IMG/VR virus record: IMGVR_UViG_3300029319_000033
Location: 1 to 63,974 of that record
Strand: one strand, 5' to 3'
DNA: 63,974 nucleotides
DNA from: a virus
Positions 45,602 to 52,478 of this stretch are shown in pieces. The notes beneath the pieces were generated by a model. The model was not told the origin of the DNA, ran no database searches, and saw nothing but the letters and a program-made list of their open reading frames with translations. A program made the translations under genes and the position numbers. Position 1 is the stretch's first letter, and each line of letters starts with the position of its first letter.

Positions 45602-45766
45602 ATGAATTGGCTTTGGGATGATCAAAAGAAAAAATCAAATATGGTTATAACTTACGAAGGTAAAATTGTACAATTTATAACTCCAATACATTGTTATGAA
45701 GTAATTGGAGTACAAACCAAATCTGAAGATAAACAAAATGCACAAATAAAATTTATATATGAATAA
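45602..45766 (+). CDS. Small beta protein, paralogue of 47335-47505
   Basis: 54 residues. KKSN, V-I-T, YEVIGVQT and an IKF-Y end line up with the 56-residue gene at 47335, so the two are duplicates. It is probably a small beta barrel. It overlaps the next start by 8 bases. Confidence 0.6.
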   Translation: MNWLWDDQKKKSNMVITYEGKIVQFITPIHCYEVIGVQTKSEDKQNAQIKFIYE

Positions 45767-46004
45767 TAAAACTATGACAATATACGATATAAAAAGAATG
45801 AGTGAGGACAAGGCTCCTTACTTCTTCGAGCGAAAGACATTAAAGTTTTTCAACCAAACATTAAAAGACTTTTCAGTCAAGAAACTAAATGAAGAAAGGT
45901 ACTATATTTCTGCACCCATGAGGGACTCGAGAGGTCACCAAGTGGGGGTAACTAAAAGAGTATTTGATGTAAGGACTAGAGAACTATTAAACACAGAACT
46001 ATGA
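45759..46004 (+). CDS. Early hypothetical protein
   Basis: 81 residues. A later ATG at 45774 (MTIYDIKRM) is an equally good start, giving 76 residues. It has a basic middle and a beta end (ISAPMRDSRGHQVGVTKRVF). It overlaps the next gene by 4 bases. Unknown. Confidence 0.55.
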   Translation: MNNKTMTIYDIKRMSEDKAPYFFERKTLKFFNQTLKDFSVKKLNEERYYISAPMRDSRGHQVGVTKRVFDVRTRELLNTEL

Positions 46005-46297
46005 TAGATAAGATATATGTAATAGCGACTACTTGGCGTGGTATTATTCAAGCAGATATGGAACATTTCTATACATCTGATGAAGCATTGGAAAGAATAA
46101 GTGAAATAGCAATTGAAAATGGTTTCACAAAACCAGACCCTGAAGATGACCCCAAAAGATATTTGTATGATTATAACGATTATTTAATTGAAAATGATAT
46201 TTGTCCTAAAATTGATGTATCATTACACACAATTAATTTAGGAGAGGAGTTATCCATGGATAGAACTTACTACCAACAAAGTTACAAAAGTATATGA
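46001..46297 (+). CDS. Acidic early hypothetical protein
   Basis: 98 residues, alpha/beta and acidic (PDPEDDPKRYLYDYNDYLIE at about 46-65). It opens with a strand IYVIATTW and ends in a basic tail. Coupled to its neighbours by overlaps of 4 bases. No family recognised. Confidence 0.6.
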   Translation: MIDKIYVIATTWRGIIQADMEHFYTSDEALERISEIAIENGFTKPDPEDDPKRYLYDYNDYLIENDICPKIDVSLHTINLGEELSMDRTYYQQSYKSI

Positions 46298-46527
46298 GTG
46301 ATATTAGAGAAATATTATGGGACAAGCAAACCCAAATCAAAGACATAAAAAGTCAAATAAAATACAACAATGAACATAACAAACGACTGATGAAAAAGTG
46401 GGAGGAACATTACAATAGCATGACTAACTATATGATAGGTAATGAAGAGTATGTTCTAAGCAAGATAGATTTTAGTTATATTCTTGAAATCATGAAAAAT
46501 AATAGACCATGTCCAAAGATAGATTAG
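46294..46527 (+). CDS. Helical early protein
   Basis: 77 residues, a long charged helix (about 1-45) with a short C-terminal region. It overlaps the genes on both sides. Coiled-coil assembly is likely; function unknown. Confidence 0.55.
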   Translation: MSDIREILWDKQTQIKDIKSQIKYNNEHNKRLMKKWEEHYNSMTNYMIGNEEYVLSKIDFSYILEIMKNNRPCPKID

Positions 46528-46661
46528 TAGTAAATAAGATAGGGTCATTAGTTCATGTAATCTTTGAGGATAACTTTCCAAGATATAGACTACTTGTAAA
46601 AGGAGTAAAGACTAACAAAAGTCTAGTAAACAAAGAAATAAGATGGTGGTACTATGGGTAA
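46509..46661 (+). CDS. Basic beta microprotein
   Basis: 50 residues, basic, mainly strands (LVVNKIGSLVHVIFED, RYRLLVKGVK) and a Trp-Trp-Tyr-Tyr-Gly end. It overlaps the previous gene by 19 bases and the SNase gene by 8. Unknown function. Confidence 0.55.
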   Translation: MSKDRLVVNKIGSLVHVIFEDNFPRYRLLVKGVKTNKSLVNKEIRWWYYG

Positions 46662-47046
46662 GTCAATAACTATAATATGTGTAGGTCTTTTATTGATCTA
46701 CTACATCATCTCAAGTAGAGATACAAGAGTAACAAGAGTTATAGATGGTGATACATTTATAACAAACAAAGGGGACAGGGTGCGACTCATTGGAGTTGAT
46801 GCACCCGAACTCCCAAGTTTAAGAGGTATTGAATCTAAGATGTATCTACACCAATTAATAGATAACAAGGTGGTGATACTTGAAAGAGATGGGATATCAG
46901 ACAACAAGGACAAGTATGGTAGATTACTCAGGTATGTGTATTTAAACAAAAAAGATGTTAACTTACAGATGTTAAAGAGTGGATATGCAAAACCATACTT
47001 ATATTTTAATTTTGAAAAACTAAACCAATATAAATACTATGATTAA
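46654..47046 (+). CDS. Membrane-anchored thermonuclease (SNase family)
   Basis: 130 residues. Residues 4-20 form a hydrophobic anchor or uncleaved signal. The nuclease has RVIDGDTF (28-35), RLIGVDAPE (44-52) and DKYGRLL (86-92), giving the expected Asp33, Arg44, Asp49, Glu52 and Arg90. The family is calcium-dependent and cuts DNA or RNA. An exported anchor would place it outside the inner membrane. It could destroy superinfecting or free DNA, or scavenge nucleotides. It overlaps the next gene by 8 bases. Confidence 0.85.
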   Translation: MGKSITIICVGLLLIYYIISSRDTRVTRVIDGDTFITNKGDRVRLIGVDAPELPSLRGIESKMYLHQLIDNKVVILERDGISDNKDKYGRLLRYVYLNKKDVNLQMLKSGYAKPYLYFNFEKLNQYKYYD

Positions 47047-47317
47047 AAATTTACTAATCGGGGCGATGCTATACACGTCCCCGAGCGATTCAGACAAAAT
47101 AACAAATTACGAATATAAAATAAATGAAATGATATTAACAATCGAAGACTTGCATGAGTGGATCCGCAATGACGTTGACAACGGATCTTTAGATCCAAGA
47201 CTTGGAGAGATCTACCAAGAGAACTACGAGCGACTGATCAAAGATCTCAACGAACTCAAAGTAGTGCAGTACCCTTCGGACTTCATTCCATTGAGAGCAA
47301 AAGCATTAAGTAAATAA
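47039..47317 (+). CDS. Early helical protein with possible signal segment
   Basis: 92 residues. A short hydrophobic start (MIKNLLIGAMLYTSP) could be a weak signal, followed by a helical acidic body. Downstream of the SNase by an 8-base overlap, it may act with it in the envelope. Family not recognised. Confidence 0.55.
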   Translation: MIKNLLIGAMLYTSPSDSDKITNYEYKINEMILTIEDLHEWIRNDVDNGSLDPRLGEIYQENYERLIKDLNELKVVQYPSDFIPLRAKALSK

Positions 47318-47342
47318 ACTAAAACCAAAAACCAATGAAACA
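47317..47342 (+). repeat. 26-bp A/C-rich leader repeat, copy 1
   Basis: AACTAAAACCAAAAACCA followed by ATGAAACA, identical to 47504-47529. It spans the start codon of the 47335 gene. Confidence 0.8.
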
Positions 47343-47505
47343 TAAAAAATCAAATATTTTTATAACTAATAGGGGTGTACTTGGGACATTTCTAAACGAT
47401 GGGTACTACTATGAAGTAGTAGGTGTGCAAACATACTACCCATACCCAAAACCATCTAAGCATCAAAACAAGTACAACTCAGAAATTAAATTTAAATATA
47501 GATAA
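47335..47505 (+). CDS. Small beta protein, paralogue of 45602-45766
   Basis: 56 residues. KHKKSN, FITN, YYYEVVGVQT and a final IKFKYR match the 54-residue gene 1.7 kb upstream. A Tyr/Pro-rich insert (YYPYPKPSKHQNK) distinguishes it. It is preceded by a 26-bp leader that recurs before the next gene. Function unknown. Confidence 0.6.
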   Translation: MKHKKSNIFITNRGVLGTFLNDGYYYEVVGVQTYYPYPKPSKHQNKYNSEIKFKYR

Positions 47506-47529
47506 CTAAAACCAAAAACCAATGAAACA
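47504..47529 (+). repeat. 26-bp A/C-rich leader repeat, copy 2
   Basis: Identical to 47317-47342. It includes the start codon of the 47522 gene and begins at the stop of the previous gene. Confidence 0.8.
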
Positions 47530-47725
47530 ATTAAACAAAGTAACTAAGAAAGAAGTCATGGCTGCAATACAGTATTTGCATACTGAGGGATTTATAGATA
47601 ATATGAGAAGTGATGAAGCGCACTACACTAAAATTTTACTTAGGAAAGTAGCTAATGACTTCAATGTAAGATTAGTGGTAAATGTTCCTCATAAAAAACA
47701 TAAAGGATTAACAATCCCCTTGTAA
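47522..47725 (+). CDS. Basic early protein
   Basis: 67 residues, helical then beta, basic (KQLNKVTKKEVMAAIQYL at 2-19). Shape resembles a small winged or ribbon-helix DNA binder, but no clear motif. It overlaps the next start by one base. Confidence 0.55.
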   Translation: MKQLNKVTKKEVMAAIQYLHTEGFIDNMRSDEAHYTKILLRKVANDFNVRLVVNVPHKKHKGLTIPL

Positions 47726-48312
47726 TGGAAATAAGTATAGATAGTTTATTAAAGAGTTGCCACAAGTGTGGAGACCTTTTAAGTGGCACTAAATCATTAA
47801 CCAATGGAGTAACCAATACTTTTAGAGAATTGTCTTTACAAGAAATTTTTGAAACAATGCATGGTTATTGTGGAGATACCGATTGGGACTATAGTGGAGA
47901 AATCATAAGACTAAAGACTAAATTTAAATTAGAAGGTATAGATGATCGTAGACCTTTCTGTTATAGATGTCTTAAAGAAGAAGATATTCACGAAGGTCCT
48001 CTTCATGAAGATCCTGAGGAGTATTTACTCTTTATTGAAAACGAAATTAAGGAAATTGAGACATTTAAATTATGTGATATAGATCCAATGAATATTAAAA
48101 AGTTGAGTGATTTAAAAGATATCAGGGATGAATTAAAAGTCATTGTATTTCCTGAAGTTCCATCTGTTACTGAGTATGGTATGTATTTAAGAGAAAAACA
48201 TGATGAAGTAAAGTATCAAGAGTTTTTATGTAAAGAAAAAGATGATGAACATAAATACAGAATGGAAGAAATTGAAAAGCTAATAGAAAATGAGGCTACT
48301 AAAAAATGTTAG
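47725..48312 (+). CDS. Zinc-binding early protein
   Basis: 195 residues. CHKC (12-15) and CYRC (about 79-82) could make a zinc site across a 60-residue insert. The rest is helical and acidic, ending KKC. It may bind a host protein or nucleic acid. It overlaps the next microprotein by 7 bases. Confidence 0.6.
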   Translation: MEISIDSLLKSCHKCGDLLSGTKSLTNGVTNTFRELSLQEIFETMHGYCGDTDWDYSGEIIRLKTKFKLEGIDDRRPFCYRCLKEEDIHEGPLHEDPEEYLLFIENEIKEIETFKLCDIDPMNIKKLSDLKDIRDELKVIVFPEVPSVTEYGMYLREKHDEVKYQEFLCKEKDDEHKYRMEEIEKLIENEATKKC

Positions 48313-48386
48313 AAATCATAATAACACTAATATTATTTGCAGTTATATTTTTTGGAATATTTAAAATTATGAATGTAGATGACTGA
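48306..48386 (+). CDS. Membrane microprotein
   Basis: 26 residues, one hydrophobic span (IIITLILFAVIFFGIFKI). ATG follows AAAAA and it overlaps the genes on both sides by 7 and 8 bases. Likely a single-pass inner-membrane peptide. Confidence 0.5.
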   Translation: MLEIIITLILFAVIFFGIFKIMNVDD

Positions 48387-48585
48387 CAGAAAAGCACCTA
48401 AATACACTGATTTATCAGATCTCCAAGAATCAACAAAAAGAGGGATACTGATTGATCATGGATATAGTTTTGTATTCTCCACCGACATGAGAGATTGGAT
48501 AATGCAAAAGAAAAGAAGACAAGAATTAGAATCACGAGAACGAATAAGAAATGGAAAAGAAAGAAGACCTTATAAAAAAAGATAA
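48379..48585 (+). CDS. Basic early protein
   Basis: 68 residues with a Lys/Arg-rich helical tail (QKKRRQELESRERIRNGKE). It overlaps the genes on both sides. Probably binds nucleic acid; unknown family. Confidence 0.55.
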   Translation: MTDRKAPKYTDLSDLQESTKRGILIDHGYSFVFSTDMRDWIMQKKRRQELESRERIRNGKERRPYKKR

Positions 48586-48838
48586 ACAGAAATTTGAAAA
48601 TAACAAATGGGGTTTGTACGCTGAAATATTTACAGAACTCAGACACAAGAAGGATGAGGTCAATATGATTAAAGATCTACTTGAGAGACTATCTGAGAAC
48701 AAAGCAATAACAACCACAGATATTAACTTGATTAATAAAGTTATGAATGGTAGTTTAGCTTTAAGGTTGCAGAGGATCTCAACAAGTGATAGATATTTGA
48801 AAGCAATGAGTAAAAAACGTAAACAAAAACAACTATGA
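48551..48838 (+). CDS. Helical early protein
   Basis: 95 residues, basic and helical throughout, with a Ser/Gln/Lys-rich end. It starts 35 bases inside the previous gene in another frame. Both ORFs have ATG starts and normal composition, so I keep both. Unknown function. Confidence 0.5.
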   Translation: MEKKEDLIKKDKQKFENNKWGLYAEIFTELRHKKDEVNMIKDLLERLSENKAITTTDINLINKVMNGSLALRLQRISTSDRYLKAMSKKRKQKQL

Positions 48839-49107
48839 GTGATTTTGTAATTTCTAGCGATGACTTAATCAATAAAGAAGACCCTGACATAAGGGATGCA
48901 ATAGCATGGTTTAGATTGCATGACGTGGAAGCATACACAGATGAGTATGGTGGATTCTACGTAGTAATATCTAGGGTGTTGCATGTGCAACTAAATGATG
49001 ATGACATACACGTATTGATATCTCCATCTGAAGTATCTTACAGAGCAGATTTATGGAGGGAGTTTAAAGGTAAGGATAAAAAATCTAGAAAAAATGGGAA
49101 AGTTTAA
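48835..49107 (+). CDS. Early alpha/beta protein
   Basis: 90 residues, acidic, with a strand-rich middle (YTDEYGGFYVVISRVLHVQL near 36-55) and a Lys-rich end. It overlaps the previous gene by 4 bases and the next by 14. Unknown. Confidence 0.55.
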   Translation: MSDFVISSDDLINKEDPDIRDAIAWFRLHDVEAYTDEYGGFYVVISRVLHVQLNDDDIHVLISPSEVSYRADLWREFKGKDKKSRKNGKV

Positions 49108-49627
49108 AGATGATTTGAACATAGGTCAGAAGTATGAGGATATCATACTTAAGAGGGCAAAGAAAACTTATCCTCTAGCCTACATACAAAAGGGTAAGTT
49201 TAAGTATTGGGATATCAATATCCCAGAAGTAAATATATCTCTGGAGGTAAAGTATGATGAAAGGAATCAAACATCAGGCAACATACTTATAGAGTTTGAG
49301 TGTAATGATAAACCTTCAGGTATTACTACAAGTAAAGCAGACTTTTGGATCTTGTTTGATAAACCTGATGGAGACCCTATATGGTTTTTAACTGAAGGTA
49401 TTCGAAGGTGTATTTATGAAAATAGTTTTAAAACAAAAATAATTAAAGGGGATAAGGTAGGAGATCCGTATGATAAAAAAGTATACCTAATTAAAAAAGA
49501 GATATTATACAAATATAAAATGCCTAAGAATGCATGGATTGAAAAGGTAAAGCAGAACAACGGTACAACACCTTATGCTTCTTACGGATCTAAATCACCA
49601 AATCAAATACATGAGTTTTATGACTAA
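49094..49627 (+). CDS. PD-(D/E)XK nuclease-like protein
   Basis: 177 residues. KYWDINIPE (about 37-45) followed by SLEVKYDER (about 49-57) gives the Asp ... Glu-x-Lys core of the PD-(D/E)XK superfamily, with a preceding conserved-looking Glu in GQKYEDIIL. The size fits a phage endonuclease or resolvase. It lies outside the recombination block, among early microproteins, so host-DNA attack is also possible. Confidence 0.7.
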   Translation: MGKFKDDLNIGQKYEDIILKRAKKTYPLAYIQKGKFKYWDINIPEVNISLEVKYDERNQTSGNILIEFECNDKPSGITTSKADFWILFDKPDGDPIWFLTEGIRRCIYENSFKTKIIKGDKVGDPYDKKVYLIKKEILYKYKMPKNAWIEKVKQNNGTTPYASYGSKSPNQIHEFYD

Positions 49628-49805
49628 TAGAAACGTAATATTCTTGATCATACTAAATAAAGCACTTGACTTATCTTCACGTCTATTAAACAAGATCTTA
49701 AGGAGGAGATGGTTTAAGTTAGCTAACAAATTAGTTATTCTTAGGAAAAAGTATGTAATAAGTAATATGTTAAAACTAAACAAAAAAGAAAATGATAAAA
49801 CCTGA
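49620..49805 (+). CDS. Basic early microprotein
   Basis: 61 residues from the ATG at 49620, very basic (LLNKILRRRWFKLANKLVIL). Amphipathic, may bind membrane or nucleic acid. It overlaps the gene before by 8 bases and the next by 14. Confidence 0.5.
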   Translation: MTNRNVIFLIILNKALDLSSRLLNKILRRRWFKLANKLVILRKKYVISNMLKLNKKENDKT

Positions 49806-49929
49806 ATGGACTTTTATGCTTGATAAACAATTTATTGCATGGCAATGTGTGTGTGGTGGGCTAAACTCTATGTCAAGAGAAAAATGTGGTAAGTGTGGTA
49901 AAATTAAAGAAGTAAAAAAATATTATTAA
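49792..49929 (+). CDS. Zinc-ribbon microprotein
   Basis: 45 residues. CVCG (19-22) and CGKCG (32-36) form a zinc-ribbon pair. The rest is short and basic. Similar in build to the 44554 gene but not clearly homologous. Confidence 0.6.
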   Translation: MIKPEWTFMLDKQFIAWQCVCGGLNSMSREKCGKCGKIKEVKKYY

Positions 49930-49930
49930 T

Positions 49931-50104
49931 ATGGAAACACAATTATTTATATACGGAATATGTTTGATAGGTGTATTTAGTATGCTAAGTTTGCAATCTT
50001 ATAAAGAATGGTTAGACAAAAAAGATAACATAGTCAGCTTCATAATTTACATGATTATAAATATTATTACTATCGTAGCTTTCATAGCACAGTTTAGTAA
50101 TTAA
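49931..50104 (+). CDS. Two-span membrane microprotein
   Basis: 57 residues. Hydrophobic spans at about 5-20 (LFIYGICLIGVFSMLS) and 35-54 (IVSFIIYMIINIITIVAFIA) are joined by a charged turn. It is the last gene before a terminator, so it ends an operon. It may act on the host membrane or on superinfection. Confidence 0.55.
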   Translation: METQLFIYGICLIGVFSMLSLQSYKEWLDKKDNIVSFIIYMIINIITIVAFIAQFSN

Positions 50105-50108
50105 AGAC

Positions 50109-50128
50109 ACTACATAGTGTAGTTTTTT
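50109..50128 (+). terminator. Rho-independent terminator ending the first early operon
   Basis: ACTACA-TAG-TGTAGT followed by TTTTT, 5 bases past the stop of the 49931 gene. Confidence 0.75.
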
Positions 50129-50156
50129 CATAGTGTTGTTTAGTTGAACAAGTGTT

Positions 50157-50186
50157 TGCAGATTCACTTTAAAAAAAAAATCTGCA
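50157..50186. other. Hairpin just upstream of the tRNA
   Basis: TGCAGATT (50157-50164) pairs with AATCTGCA (50179-50186) over a 14-base A-rich loop. It could be a tRNA-processing or promoter-proximal structure; there is no T-run. Confidence 0.5.
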
Positions 50187-50189
50187 CAC

Positions 50190-50277
50190 TGTAAGGTGGT
50201 GGAACAGGAAGACACGCCATCCTATCTCGATGGTGACAATTTCGGTTGTCGTGGAGGTTCGAACCCTCCCCTTACAG
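50190..50277 (+). tRNA. Class II tRNA with unusual anticodon (ATC by position)
   Basis: A complete cloverleaf folds by eye. The acceptor is TGTAAGG/CCTTACA (7 of 7), the D arm GTG/CAC, the anticodon stem CCATC/GATGG, a long variable arm GACAA/TTGTC, and the T arm GGAGG-TTCGAAC-CCTCC. The discriminator is G; CCA is not encoded. The anticodon loop is CTATCTC, so positions 34-36 read ATC. That would decode Asp codons, yet the long variable arm belongs to Ser, Leu or Tyr tRNAs, and the D arm looks Leu-like. The gene may be a real tRNA of unusual identity, a decoy or a decayed copy. It stands alone between the terminator and the next gene. Confidence 0.85.
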
Positions 50278-50310
50278 CTATTAAATTAAACCAAAAACCT
50301 GTAATTATAT

Positions 50311-50730
50311 ATGGAAGATCAAGATAGAATAAACTTCGTTTTAGACCACTACAAAACGGAGATATGTAAAGACCAAAGTTCATTTGGCAAATGCGATTTC
50401 CAAATCTATTCGGACTATACCTCCGATGGATACAAACTCACAGTCGCAAAATACAATGAAAATATTTTAAGTAAGGATGGAGGCATACCAACTATTCTTA
50501 AGGATCCGGAAGGATCTTCAGGTAAAGTATTCCTTAATGAGCATGTGTTTCACAACAATTACGATTTATCCTTAGTGTTTATTCAAGAACTCAGGAAGGG
50601 TGATCTATCAATTTATATTGATGAAGAGATATATGAGGATGCAATGATAGATAGCTATTTGGAGCAAGAGTATGAGCGTATTATAGAACTTCAAGAAAAA
50701 GATGATAAACTATATGATAATTTTATATGA
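50311..50730 (+). CDS. Early acidic hypothetical protein
   Basis: 139 residues, alpha/beta with an acidic C-terminal third (EEIYEDAMIDSYLEQEYERI). It starts 33 bases after the tRNA with a typical A/C-rich leader and overlaps the next gene by 4 bases. Family not recognised. Confidence 0.6.
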   Translation: MEDQDRINFVLDHYKTEICKDQSSFGKCDFQIYSDYTSDGYKLTVAKYNENILSKDGGIPTILKDPEGSSGKVFLNEHVFHNNYDLSLVFIQELRKGDLSIYIDEEIYEDAMIDSYLEQEYERIIELQEKDDKLYDNFI

Positions 50731-51020
50731 CTGATAAGGAAAAAAATGAGATTGCTGACATGGTAATAAGGAAGATGTTGGAAGCTAAAGCAAAGATGGA
50801 GGCTGACCTTTTTAACGTCAACGATGTACTATTTACTTTACTCAACGCAAGACTTACAGAAGAAGAATTGTTGGTGGGTGAACTAGCAAGGCTCATGACT
50901 TTATTAAACACATACGAGGATAAGGAAGAGTATGAGAAAGCAGCAATAATAAAAAATAAAATAGACAAAATTAATAATAAGTTAGATCAAATTGATAATC
51001 AAAAAAGAGGAGAATTATGA
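50727..51020 (+). CDS. Helical protein with UVR-like motif
   Basis: 97 residues. The second half (LLNTYEDKEEYEKAAIIKNK, about 66-85) resembles a UVR motif, the helical pair that mediates UvrB/UvrC-type contacts, and the first half is also helical. The similarity is short. It could bind a host repair or protease adaptor. It overlaps the next gene by 4 bases. Confidence 0.5.
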   Translation: MTDKEKNEIADMVIRKMLEAKAKMEADLFNVNDVLFTLLNARLTEEELLVGELARLMTLLNTYEDKEEYEKAAIIKNKIDKINNKLDQIDNQKRGEL

Positions 51021-51352
51021 TTAAATTATTAGGTGCAATTTTGGTAACTGCAACAGTATATAATGCAGTGCCAGAGCAAACCGACTCAACACCATTCATC
51101 ACCGCATCAGGATCCATTATAAACCCTGATTGTCCGGAGGTACACCGTTGGGTTGCAGTATCACAAGATATGTTAAAAGAAGGTTGGGAGTTTGGTGAAT
51201 GTATAGAGGTAAGAGGTGCAGGGAATCTGGATGGTGTCTGGCAGATACAAGATGTAATGAATAGACGTTATAAAAAATCGATTGACTTTCTTGTAGAGAA
51301 TACGAGGAGATTGGGGAAATGGAGAGGTGTTAGAATTAAACTCGTTAGCTAA
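51017..51352 (+). CDS. Secreted 3D/double-psi-barrel-like protein
   Basis: 111 residues. A hydrophobic N-terminus (KLLGAILVTATVYNAVP) suggests export. The rest has the 3D/RlpA-type layout: WVAVSQDML, GWEFGECIEVRG, LDGVWQIQDVMN and a final Ile-Asp. These folds occur in MltA-type lytic transglycosylases and cell-wall proteins, and the Asp of IQDVMN and IDF would be the conserved acids. It may cut or bind peptidoglycan during exit or entry. It ends one base before the beta-propeller gene. Confidence 0.65.
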   Translation: MIKLLGAILVTATVYNAVPEQTDSTPFITASGSIINPDCPEVHRWVAVSQDMLKEGWEFGECIEVRGAGNLDGVWQIQDVMNRRYKKSIDFLVENTRRLGKWRGVRIKLVS

Positions 51353-52435
51353 ATGGAAACAGAAGAATTAAATAATTTCTTTTATTATTCTAATAGCTTA
51401 CCAAAAATTTTAAAAAAATTAAATGGTTCTTTAGTATTTAGTACCTATCAAGCAAATAGATTAATATTTTTAAGTTCTCCGGACGGTGAAAAACTAATTA
51501 AATATGCTAAAAGTTTTGATAAACCTATGGGTATTGCATTTGATGAAAAAAAATCAAAGATTGCATTAGCTAGTAAGACATGTATAGACGTTTTTACGAG
51601 TAGTGAAGCACTAGCAAAAAATTACCCTGAGAAAAAAAATAAATTCGATTATTTATTTATACCTCAAGTAAAATACCAAACCGGATATTTAGACACTCAT
51701 GAAATGGAGTATGGATCTGACGGTGAATTATATTTTGTTAACACTATGTTTTCTTGTATTAGCAAACTTAGTGCTGAAAAACATTTTGAATTTTATTGGA
51801 AACCATATTTTATAAAAGAGTTAACTCCTACAGATCAATGTCATTTAAATGGAATGGCAATGAAAGATGGTAAACCTTCCTATGTAACTATTTTTGAAAG
51901 AAAGACAAGTACATTTGGTTGGAAAAAATCAAAGGGAGATGGGGGATTATTGATGGATGTTAATTCTAATAAGGTAATTTTAGATAATTTACAGATGCCA
52001 CATTCTCCTGTTTATTTTGATAACAAAATTTATTTTTTATCCTCTGGTAGTGGAACAGTAAATTGTTATGATATCAAAACAAAAGAAACAAAATTAATTT
52101 GTAGAATGAATACATTTGTTAGGGGGTTACAAGTCATTGACGATTATTTAATCGTAGCCGCATCTAAAATGAGGGAAGGAATTAAAGAAACATTACAACA
52201 TTTAAATTACAAATCTAAAGATACTTATTGTGGTATTTATATTATTGATAGATTTAGTGGTAAAAAAATTGGTGGAATATCTTATGTTGATTTGGTATCA
52301 GAAATTTTTGACGTTAAATTATTAAACAATATAAAAGTACCAGCAATATTAAATGATAATGACACATTATCTGATAAAAATATTATGGCAGATCCAAATT
52401 TAAATTTTTGGATTAAGAAAAAGAACAAAGTGTAA
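51353..52435 (+). CDS. TIGR03032/DUF4915-type beta-propeller protein
   Basis: 360 residues. The order of motifs matches the TIGR03032 family from memory: STYQANRLI (30-38), KPMGIAFDE (57-65), FIPQ, DTHEME (114-119), VNTMFSC (129-135), CHLNGMAM (163-170), GW, MPHSPV (215-220), SGSG, RGLQV, ASKMREG and CGIYIID. The family is normally chromosomal and of unknown function, often beside oxygenase or glycan genes. The gene has no such partner here. It looks intact and full-length, sits between the barrel protein and the HTH/sigma operon, and its stop codon lies in element B. It is likely a moron gene that modifies the host. Confidence 0.85.
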   Translation: METEELNNFFYYSNSLPKILKKLNGSLVFSTYQANRLIFLSSPDGEKLIKYAKSFDKPMGIAFDEKKSKIALASKTCIDVFTSSEALAKNYPEKKNKFDYLFIPQVKYQTGYLDTHEMEYGSDGELYFVNTMFSCISKLSAEKHFEFYWKPYFIKELTPTDQCHLNGMAMKDGKPSYVTIFERKTSTFGWKKSKGDGGLLMDVNSNKVILDNLQMPHSPVYFDNKIYFLSSGSGTVNCYDIKTKETKLICRMNTFVRGLQVIDDYLIVAASKMREGIKETLQHLNYKSKDTYCGIYIIDRFSGKKIGGISYVDLVSEIFDVKLLNNIKVPAILNDNDTLSDKNIMADPNLNFWIKKKNKV

Positions 52436-52478
52436 CATTAGGGTATAAGATATATAGAATAAGAGGCTAATGTTACAT
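52430..52478 (+). promoter_or_regulatory. Palindromic control element B, upstream of the HTH/sigma operon
   Basis: GTAACATTAG pairs perfectly with CTAATGTTAC (10 bases) around a 25-base centre with TATAAGATATA. The left arm contains the stop of the beta-propeller gene and the right arm contains the ATG of the HTH gene. The minus strand of element A (43041-43089) matches it over about 36 of the first 40 bases. Confidence 0.8.
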
